Source of the DNA: Sepiola atlantica | Taxonomy: Eukaryota > Mollusca > Cephalopoda > Sepiida > Sepiolidae | Direction: 5' to 3' | DNA length: 64,000 nt | Assembly (NCBI GenBank): GCA_963556195.1 | Contig: OY744525.1 | Span: 21,113,843-21,177,842 of the forward strand | In this document: positions 55,527 to 64,000 of the stretch, piece by piece | Numbering within the stretch: the first letter of the stretch is position 1 | Layout of the letters: every line of letters begins with the position of its first letter | Made by a program: the position numbers and the translations under genes | The notes under the pieces: generated by a model | Told to the model about the DNA's origin: nothing | Databases searched by the model: none | What the model saw: the letters and a program-made list of their open reading frames with translations, nothing else

Positions 55527-57115
55527 TATTCCTCTTGAGAGAAAGAAAGAAAACAAATATCTGGTGATTTAATAATGGCTTTCTTTCCTCCATTTTTTGG
55601 TTTTGCCAGTTTTCCTTCCAATCTTTTCTTTTTTTTTCTCAGAAAGCTTTTCGTCCTTCATAATTAGACGCAGATCTCTTCCAGGTTTCTGTTGGTGAGT
55701 CAAGATTTTTTTTTTCCTTTTGTGATTTTGTTATTCCCCCTCCTCCACCCTTCCTCATTATTTGTGTATTTTTTTTTTCATCTGCTTATTTTATTTATAT
55801 ATTTTATTTATTGTTCTCTCCATTTTATTTTATTTTATTTATTCTTTTATTATCGTAGGGTTCTGGACTTCATTTACCATTTGCCCATTCACTCATGAAC
55901 GCACAACGTCGAGGATAACTTTTGAAATATAGATAATCCTATTTATCCTCTCCATCTTCTCTCTCTCTTTCTCTCTCTCTCTCTTTCCCCCAAAAAATAA
56001 ATAAATCAATATCTAGCATGTCTACTTGCGAATGTATGTATTATTCCAAACATAAAATCAGGAATTCAAAACATCCAAGACAATGGTTAATCCCTCAAGA
56101 AATCAATATTCCACTTGTCTACTCTGGAACGTACAATTTGTGTACAACTTTCCGGGATATAACAAAATCTAGGTTGGTGATTATCTTTTCAGGAAGAGAT
56201 AGCCAACCCCCTCGTGTTATATATATATATATATATATAATTTCTTTTTTGCTGTTTTATTTGCTAACACACATTTCCAGCTTTTCCTCGGATAATACTA
56301 TTAACTAATTTCCCATATTAAGTAATTTTCCGTGTTGGAAATTACTTAATAAGAAAGTTGGAAGGGAAGAAGAAGTTGGGGAAAAACAAAACATGATGAA
56401 AATAAAATAAGACAACAAAAATGGCGCGTATTGGTTATATTGTTCGATACAAAATTATCTTGCATCGAAAATACATTTGAGAGTTCTGTTTGTACTTAGT
56501 ATATTAGGAGGAATATAATTGCATTGTTGACCAATTTCTTTTTTTCTTCTTGTTTTTCGCTTTTGTTCATGGCTGCTATGAAACTTAGATGCAGACTTTC
56601 CAAAATTGTCCTCGATGTTTGGAGAAATCTCGTTACAGTGAACGTTGTTATTATTTTACATTTTACTTATGATTTTTTTTCAATGTGATTTAATCCTGTT
56701 TTTCTTGGATTTTATTCCAATGCATTGCATCGTCGAAAGAAAATGGCATTGGTTTTTTTTTTATTGTCAACAAGTTTCATTCCAATGGTAAGAATCATTC
56801 TAAACAAAAATTTACACACTAGCAGACATACTGTCTTTAGACAAAATTTAACTGCACCATAACTGCACCATAACTGCACTCATTACTTTCTATAAAATTG
56901 TATATAATTACATTTTGGTCTTCAGTCCTTTTGTCTTGAATTTTTTTTTCTGACAAAAAAAGTTAACCGAAAATGATGAAATAATGCAAATGTAAGAATA
57001 ACATTTTAAGTTTCTTGGAGGGAAACGGTAATCAAATCCACAATTTACATTGTGTCTAAATCATGTAACAGTGATCCACTTGAAAAAAAAAATATATTTT
57101 TACAAAATTTTTTGG
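55050..57115. other. AT- and pyrimidine-rich sequence without supported genes
   Basis: (CT)n at 55350-55385 and 55955-55985, (TA)n at 55471-55523 and 56220-56240, and a perfect hairpin TTAAGTAATTTTCC-GTGTT-GGAAATTACTTAA at 56319-56350. No coding exon I can support. Confidence 0.4.
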
Positions 57116-57119
57116 TGCA

Positions 57120-59290
57120 CATATCACCTTTTTTGAACATATTTAATCACTTACTTTCTGCACATTTTACCATGGTCTGATTAAAAAACGTGTATTATTG
57201 AATGTTATATGTTTAGAAATTTGCACAATTCGAATCTACCAATATCTCATCTCAATTGCTACCCTGAAATTTTGTACAACCATAAATATTACTTTACATC
57301 ATGCGATTGTTTAATTTGGTGGGTTTCAACATTTTTTTTACACATTCAACATTTTTTTTACACATTCAACATTTTTTTTACACATTCAACATTTTTTTTA
57401 CATATTCAACATTTTTTCAAAGTATTTCTGCAAATTTCACGATGGCATGATTCAAAAAGGTGTTTTATACATTTGATATAATTATAGAAATTCACACAAT
57501 TCATTGATGTCTTGCCGCAATTCATACCATGCAATTTTAAACAACCATAGAATTTCTTTTTACATTATGTGAAATCTGTCTAATCCGCATGGTCATTTTT
57601 GGGGTTCACATGTTACTTTTTTATAGAATATCATTTTTCCATACTTCAATATGGTTTCATTTAAAAACGTGTATTATAGACTTTGACAGAAATTTATACA
57701 ATTTTAATCTACCAATGTCTGGTTATAATTCATAGACTTAAATTTTAAACAATCATGAAATATTATTGTCTCATCCAGCGAGTTTCAACATTTTATTTTT
57801 TGATTGTTTTTGGATCCTACTACTTTTTCCATCATTTATGATATTTGTCATATTGAAAAAAGTGACTTACAAAAGGATTAAAATTCAAACGGTTTTAATA
57901 TGATAATCTCTGATTGAAACCTTATACAGCGATAAGCTATTATTTTATGTCATGGGAAATTTCTAATTGAGTGGTTTGCAACTTTTTTTTCTTCCTTTTT
58001 TTTTTTTTAGATGTCATTAATTACTCTGACCCAACTTCCAAGATTGTTCTGTGTGATCATAGTTTGATCCATCAGTCTGAACCGGCAAATATCTGGTTCA
58101 AATATACAATTCATTTGCTGAAGAGTTAGAAAAATTATGAGATATTATTTTACATGATGTGAAGTTGTTTTACTGCAGGGATCAAACCTTTTTTATGGAG
58201 GTTGGTGGCTCATGTTTTCTTTGATAAAATGTTTCGGAATATATTTTTCCCACATTCTAAGATTTTCTGATTCCAAAAATGTAGATGCTGAAACTATAAT
58301 GCGTATAGCTATTAGCATTCCAGATTTAATCTGCCAATCTCGGATCACAGTTTCTCCTCTGAAACCTGAAATACATCTTCAGATGAATTAGAATTATGTA
58401 AGATTATCACCAGTAATTCTGAACTTTTTATTCTTTTTGCTTATGCCTCCTTTTTCACAATTTGCATAGAATATCCAATGTCCTTTCAACACCTTCAAAG
58501 ATTGTCCAACTCAAACAACTTGATTGGTCCAACTGGTTTACCAGTCTGATTTTGAAAATTTCTGGTTTCAATTACTAATTCATCTCCTGAAGACTTAAAC
58601 AATAATAACATATTATTTTATGCCATGTAAAGTCGTTTTAATCCAGGGATCCATTCCTTTTTAGGGGTTGTGGCTGATATAACCTTTTGTAAAAATGTTT
58701 CAGAAAGATGATCTGATTAAAAAAGTTACATTTTGGAACTGTTGTTTGTACACACATTTATATTCCATTTCAAGATGGCTCGATTCAAAAATGTCAATTA
58801 TAGAATAGCATTTTGTACAAATTCATATAATTTGTAATCTGCCAATGTCTGGTCCCAATTCATAGGCTGAAATTTTAAACAAGTGGGTTTCAACATTTCT
58901 GTGCTTTTTATACATATACCACATTTTCCGATATATTTCAAGTTTATACCTTTTCCACATTTCAAGATGGTCCGATTCAAAAAGGTCTATTATAGAATTA
59001 TTATTCAGTAGAGATTTGTACAATTAGAATGTGCCAATCTGGGATCCAAGTTTTTCACTTGAAACTCCAAATACGCCATCAAATAAATTTAATCCAGTGA
59101 TTCTGAACCTTTCTTTACTTGTGCCACCTTCTCCACAATATATTAAAATATCCTTTTTTGACGCCTTAAAAAGTTCGTCTGGATCAAAAAGGTACAATTA
59201 TAATTAGTAGAAAAGATCAATAATTCTAACAGTTTGAATCCGCCATTCTGCAGTCTTAATTCCTCCCACTGAAACCTTAAAACCTCCCCT
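57120..59290 (+). repeat. Strongly decayed tandem array, unit about 200-270 bp
   Basis: A phrase like AAGATGGTCCGATTCAAAAA.GT recurs at about 57172, 57440, 57642, 58048, 58260, 58492, 58710, 58772, 58962 and 59165. It is followed each time by versions of CAATTxxAATCTGCCAATxT, CTGGT.CCAATTCAT, CTGAAATTTTAAACAA and TTTTACATCATGTGAA. Copies differ by many changes and indels, so the array is old. No coding frame. Confidence 0.7.
57328..57415 (+). repeat. 20-bp tandem repeat inside the array
   Basis: TTCAACATTTTTTTTACACA, about 4.5 copies, a recent amplification within one unit. Confidence 0.95.
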
Positions 59291-60075
59291 CAGAGAGTGG
59301 AAGGGGAGCAGAGGGAAAAGAGATTTTTTTTTAGTTTCTCTCCACTGGTTGTGAATCAGCGATCAAGTCAAGGTGAAAATCGTTCCAAAAAACTCAGGGA
59401 AGGTAAGAGTTAAAGTCTGGGAAAAATGTCGCCTGAGAAGCAATTACTCAAAATATACTACACGGATGGGAAGCCAAAAAAAAATTATGACTAGAATCTC
59501 TGTAGAGCAACCAAAATATATTCTGTTCCTGTGTGTCTGTGTGTCTCTCTTTCGCCAGTAGTTTTATTGGTTTCTGGCTTTAACACCTGCTGCTGCTGTT
59601 GTGTATGCAGTATTGTTCATGTATATTTTAAGCCAACGCACAGTGCTTCTCAGAAATAGCCATTGTTTTCTGTAAAAATGTCATAAATATTCAGAAAATT
59701 GCGTGGTTTTATCACTGGGAAAATTGTACAGAAGATTTATATAGTTACCATCTGAAGCAGTTTGTTAAAATTATTTATCACGAGGAGTTCCTTAAAAGTA
59801 ATGGTTTTAAAATTTAAAAACAAATTGTTATCAGTCAAATGAAAAGTGAAAAAAAGTTGATAAATACCACCCGGTATTTGCAAAAAATTCAATAAAACCT
59901 CTCAAAGAGGTTTTATTGTTCTTTGTAGTTATTTTTTTGTGGTTCCTGGTGTTCCATGCACTGTAGTGCCAGTAGTACAATGAAGACAGTTTGCTACTTG
60001 AATGCAATGGCAATTGAGTAGAAACTACACAAAAATTATTTCTGTTTTCAAATAAAAATAGAAGAATAAATATAA
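59290..60075. other. Sequence between decayed array and candidate exon
   Basis: Purine-rich 59290-59480 and a (TG)n-like run near 59535. A hairpin AAACCTCTCAAAGAGGTTTTATT at 59895-59917 overlaps the possible polyadenylation signal (minus AATAAA near 59912). Nothing else. Confidence 0.4.
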
Positions 60076-60077
60076 TT

Positions 60078-60412
60078 CTAACCGAGATAGTCAGAATAGG
60101 AAAGATGTTGTGGTGCCGTTGCCATTTTCTGATGGCTAGAAATGATCTTCCTGTTCCCTGACAAGTTGCAAAGCTGGGAATACGGGCCTGAAATGCCATT
60201 GTCTATTGCAGCTGGTTTTAAATCAATCCACTGACTGCAATCAGGGATGTGGCCAATGTTGGGTTTGCAGAGGGACCTCAATGATGAACTATGGTTTGGG
60301 TTTCCAGGGTAGAAAGGTGTTTCTGGCTTAGAGGATTTCTTTTGTGTGCTCCTACGTGGATTCTGGTCGGTCACTGACATGGAGGATTTAAAGTGCCTGG
60401 AAGGGTTAAAAT
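60078..60412 (-). CDS. Candidate terminal coding exon, Ser/Pro/Asn-rich, possibly a protocadherin cytoplasmic tail
   Basis: About 110 codons are open on the minus strand from a good 3' splice site (T-rich tract, TTTTTCAG, first exonic base 60412) to TAG at 60078-60080. The peptide is polar, rich in Ser, Pro, Asn, Lys and His, without simple repeats, and ends SDYLG. GC content is visibly higher than in the flanks. Entry phase is 1 (two bases complete a split codon). A possible AATAAA lies near 59912. The protocadherin exon at 32 kb is downstream on the same strand and ends in phase 0, so this exon would belong to another gene whose earlier exons lie beyond 60.4 kb. I do not recognise a domain; a protocadherin tail is inference from composition and location. 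It could also be a chance open frame. Confidence 0.5.
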
Positions 60413-60414
60413 CT

Positions 60415-61465
60415 GAAAAACATAAAGAGATCAACCACACTCATCAATGTATACCAACTCGTCAACTAAATATAACAAAACTAAATTAAATAAACAGATC
60501 AAAACTTAAATTGCAGCCAAATTTAAAAAATAAAATGAAAAAGACCTTTTCTCTTTAAAACTGATGTTACTGTCTATTACTAATGGAGATTTGGTATCTA
60601 TCTGTCTGTCTGAAACTGGAACTATACTAGTACTATATTTTAATGCTAAATTCAGGGAAATAGTGTAGTATCTATTCTGTTGTCATTATACCATCCTTCT
60701 GGGGATTGTCACTTCCTTTGGGGGAGGGGCAATGTTCGTTTGTCATATAGACTAACAAAAATATGCTCCTTCTGATCGCATATTTTTGCTAGCAATCATT
60801 ATGGCCCACAGTGCAATTGTAAGAATATATAAGACTCCAATAAAATATGGTGTGTCTCTATTTTAAATATCTATATGTATGAATATCTCTTCATTTGCAT
60901 GTAGCACTAAGGGAGATAATCCAGTATATATTCAAGCAAACGTAAGCATTAGCAGTAATTGAACAAAATATTAGTATTGTTTATAATGTAAGCAAGGCAA
61001 CATCCGGGTTTTTTTTTTTTCAAGTGAATTTAATTATAAAAGTTTTATATAGACTGGAAACCAAAATTTGTAGACAAAACGAGTTTTTTTTTTTTTTACA
61101 ATTTTTACAAAATGTAGGTTTTCGAGTACAGTAAATTCTTTGTGTAATTTGTTGTGGCAAAATATGTTTATGCTCCTCTGCATATCTGTCGAGCCACACC
61201 ATACAAAGCAGCAGCTGACTGGAAGTATTAATAGTGTGTGTAAATAAGATAACTGTTACTTTTTCCAAAGTGACTTTAATTCTAAAAGTTGCAGGTAAAT
61301 TGATAATCAATAAAAACCGTTCGCCATCATTTTCGAAGGCATGGGCACACTCGAATAAGACCTCATATAGAATATTGCAGTCAATCCTGTCAATTGCGAC
61401 ATAATATTAAAATTATAAGGCACACAAATAAACATGACTAAAATAATAACAGATCTCAATTCTAA
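60415..61465. other. No supported feature
   Basis: AT-rich. If the candidate exon at 60 kb is real this is its intron (minus strand). Confidence 0.4.
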
Positions 61466-61467
61466 AA

Positions 61468-61758
61468 ATCAGATCCTTAGGTTTAACTACTTTATTGTAT
61501 AGAAAAATGAGGAAGGATTTAATTGATATCTTCAAAATAATGGGATTTCTAAATATGGAACACATTTGTTTTTTTCATATTTCTCTTCGCACTGGAAATT
61601 TATTGGCAAGAAAAATTTCAAAAACTGAATCTAGCAGAAGATTAAATTTTTTTAATATTTTGGGAACAAATTACGCAATCAAATTAAAAATAGCGTGTAG
61701 AAAAAGTTAAAGAAAAAAGTGGACGAATTTAAAGTAAAGTAGTTAAACCTAAGGACTC
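61468..61758. mobile_element. MITE-like element with 20-bp inverted ends
   Basis: TCCTTAGGTTTAACTACTTTA at 61470 and its complement TAAAGTAGTTAAACCTAAGGA near 61735-61755. The 240-bp interior has a 71-codon open frame with no recognised similarity. The target duplication is unclear. Confidence 0.55.
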
Positions 61759-61759
61759 T

Positions 61760-62555
61760 ATCCGATGTTTATAATCAAAACTTTATAATCTCTTATTGTT
61801 ACATAACAAGATCGTGATTCTATGATTCTAAAATAAAAAGAATAATGGTTAATTAAAGCGGTTTGAAAAATAAGCATTTGTCATTTATTTTGTAAAGAAG
61901 GAATGCGTGAAAACAAAAACAATTTTGATAAATACTATCAGGGATTTAAAAACGAGAGAGGAAAGATTGACATAAAATCGGGAAGATGTCCTGTGCTTTG
62001 CTCCTCTGGTGGGACACGACAGAGCAACCATGGTACATAAAGAAACGAGTGTGTAAGTAAGTTAATGTTGACATACACCAGCAACAAAAGTAAACGACGT
62101 AAAACTTTTTTTGTGTTTCGAGTCTTCATTTGTGAACACACCTGTGAGAGAACATATTTCGGGAAATGCTAGGGAATTCACCTACTGAACAAAAACAAAT
62201 TTTACTTTTCAGTTTTATATAACGTGGCATCCTCAGCAAAGATAATGGCATAGGGACATGCAATAATAAGAAAAAACTATCACATAACCATTTCAAAAAC
62301 GTTACAGACTTTCGTATTTGGTCTCCATAAAAGAAGTTACAAATTTGGACGAAATCTGATAAAATCTTGAGGAATAAGTGTGTGTGTGTGGGGAGGGGGG
62401 GATTAATAACTGCACAATACAATCAAACGAACTCCATCTGCATAGGTTATATTTCATCTTTATTTATTGAAAGACTTCAGAGTAAAATTGAAGTTGAATT
62501 TTAATTACAAATTATAAGAAATATAAATAATGGAAATGAAAAGGTAAGATGAGTG
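61760..62555. other. No supported feature
   Basis: AT-rich, a (GT)n-G run at 62379-62400. Nothing recognised. Confidence 0.45.
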
Positions 62556-62559
62556 AGGT

Positions 62560-62850
62560 ACTTGTACCCTCTCAACGTAAATACTCCCAACTCACTCGAC
62601 TAGCAGCAAAATATCTGTAGAGGTCTAGAAGATTTTCTGCTCTAATGGCTAGTTTCCTCAAACAGATCGCCTTTGGAATTCCATCCCTGCTCCCTGTTTT
62701 CTTGACTGCACCAAAATGCAAAAATTTAAATGTAACGTGAACAACACATCTTGTTACCTTACTCACCACCCAAGTTGCCCTCTATAAATTTGACTTGTAT
62801 TACTTACAGTAGCCCGTTACGCTTCTGTGGCAGTATGTCTTGTTTGGGTC
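62560..62850 (+). pseudogene. LINE ORF2 C-terminus and 3' UTR, decayed second copy
   Basis: Follows the 14620-14990 copy step by step: CAACGTAAATACTCCCAACT, GGAATTCCATCCCTGCTCCC, AAAATTTAAATGTAACGTGAA, then CAGTAGCCCGTTACGCTTCTG. Frame broken in several places. 62860-63620 holds an A/G-rich run and otherwise nothing recognised. Confidence 0.65.
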
Positions 62851-63629
62851 AAACAAATGTAAAAAAAAAAAAAAGGAAAAAAAAAAAAGGAAAAAAGGGA
62901 GGAAAGCTAGACAAAAAAGACAAAATCGATGGAGAAAAAAAAGGTAGAAGGCAAATGAGTTGATAGCGAAAAGAGTTACTTCAAATTTAATGACATGTCA
63001 AGGTATGGGGAAATTAGGTCATGGTCAAAAGTTGCTTAACAAGAGAGAATTAATATGGCAGAATTATAAAAGACAGCTTTCATTTTACTTAATATGCAAA
63101 TATTTTTACAATTGCTGATTTTTACTGGTATTTTATTTTGTTTTTTATCGAAAAGTACAAATCGGACAGAATAATAATGGAACGGATGAGCTAATTGCGA
63201 GATTTTATCTCAGATGATTGAAGGCTCAGCTGATACGTTCTTTTGTTTCTTCTTTAACACATGTTATTTTGGTATGGCCCAGAGGAGAGGGGATAGGTTA
63301 GGAAGAAGTGAAAGTAAATGGGAGAGAATCGAGGTGTAAAGAAGGCAAAGTGGACCTGAAGAAGACGAGAAAGAGAGACAGTACCAGGTATCGTTCAGTT
63401 TGTCTGTTTCTTATGGTAAATAAGACCTTTTGGGATTATTTAAGGACCAAAACATAATACCGATTTTAAACGATTAATTGTATACAATTCATTGAACACA
63501 AGTTGTTATTTTTTACCCAAAGTTGGGGTGAAATTGCAGGTTCATACCTTTCTCAACGATATTAGTGTGTAAGTGATCACAATTGACCCAATAAGATTTG
63601 AAATCGTCATAAGTTATTCCATAATAATC

Positions 63630-64000
63630 TTCCACTCTATAATAAAGACCAATGTACATCTATTCATTATAAATATATATCCGTCCATTAAAACAAAAGT
63701 TAGTGAGTAAAAACAAACTGCTAGACAAAACCATTTCAAATTTTTAGGAGAATGTAGAAAGCATATACATGGACGGCGGCACCGGGGGGGGGATGGGGCA
63801 GGGGGGGGGGGCTGAAGCCCCCTCCCCACTTTTCAACTTGGGGCCCCCCCCCACTTTACGGGCATCAATAATGAAGTTATATATGCATGTGTTTAACCGC
63901 CCCCTCCCCACTTTTTAGGAGAGCCCCCCCTCGACTTTTATAACTGTCCCGCCGGTCCTGAAGCTGTCTAAAATGAATTCGGAAAGAAATCCTTCACTTT
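63630..64000 (+). repeat. Dispersed repeat R6, copy interrupted by G/C-run element
   Basis: 63630-63767 and 63963-64000 match 1955-2090 and 2112-2150. The interruption is the element at 63768-63962. Runs off the window. Confidence 0.75.
63768..63962 (-). mobile_element. G/C-run element, copy 2, nested in R6
   Basis: Reverse-oriented match to 49262-49428: CATGGACGGCGGCACCGG, (G)n, ...GTTATATATGCATGTGTTTAACC, GCCCCC. Length about 195 bp. The flanks read as one R6 unit when it is removed. Confidence 0.8.

Overview
The window looks like nuclear DNA of a coleoid cephalopod, most likely an octopus. It is AT-rich and full of (TA)n tracts, tRNA- and 5S-derived SINE-like sequences, degenerate non-LTR retrotransposon pieces and minisatellites. 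It holds one clear protein-coding exon: a six-cadherin-repeat protocadherin ectodomain plus membrane segment encoded without introns, as is typical of the expanded octopus protocadherins. The species assignment is inference from gene structure and repeat type.

Layout. 1-9 kb: repeat debris, a ribozyme-bearing foldback (6.3-6.5 kb), a decayed LINE reverse transcriptase (7.3-8.06 kb, minus) and a tRNA-headed SINE (8.5 kb). 9.18-10.6 kb: an 89-bp satellite. 11-17.5 kb: dispersed repeats, LINE tails and several inverted-repeat elements bounded by (TA)n. 18.3-18.7 kb: a 28-bp minisatellite. 20.9-21.4 kb: a 35-bp minisatellite open in all three forward frames. 22-28.7 kb: a promoter-like retroelement terminal unit, a hAT MITE inside an old tandem array, LINE fragments and a (TA)n/TTTGTGATA satellite. 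29.9-32.3 kb: the protocadherin exon (minus strand), with a 3' splice site before the ATG and a 5' splice site after codon 793. 33-52 kb: mainly transposon-derived foldbacks, two 5S-derived sequences, two TA-flanked MITEs and a 68-bp satellite. 53-64 kb: calmer sequence with a decayed satellite-like array (57.1-59.3 kb) and a candidate coding exon on the minus strand at 60.1-60.4 kb. If that exon is real, it belongs to an upstream gene on the same strand, which would fit a tandem protocadherin cluster.

The most unusual signal is a recurring RNA-like motif. At least a dozen places, in several unrelated-looking repeat families, carry the hammerhead-ribozyme core CUGANGA - short hairpin - GAAA - short self-complementary segment - UH, and in many the bases just outside the core pair as stem I. 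Stem I, stem II and stem III differ in sequence between families while keeping pairing. The motifs sit in tRNA-headed SINE-like units, in a unit with CCAAT and TATA boxes, and in long foldbacks ending in (TA)n. Many share a second motif about 100 bp downstream, GCTCTAT-n-ATATTGAGC. Hammerheads are known from Penelope-like elements and animal retrozymes; what is seen here would extend that to a diverse set of cephalopod short elements. All family labels (HR-A, R1 and so on) are local to this answer.
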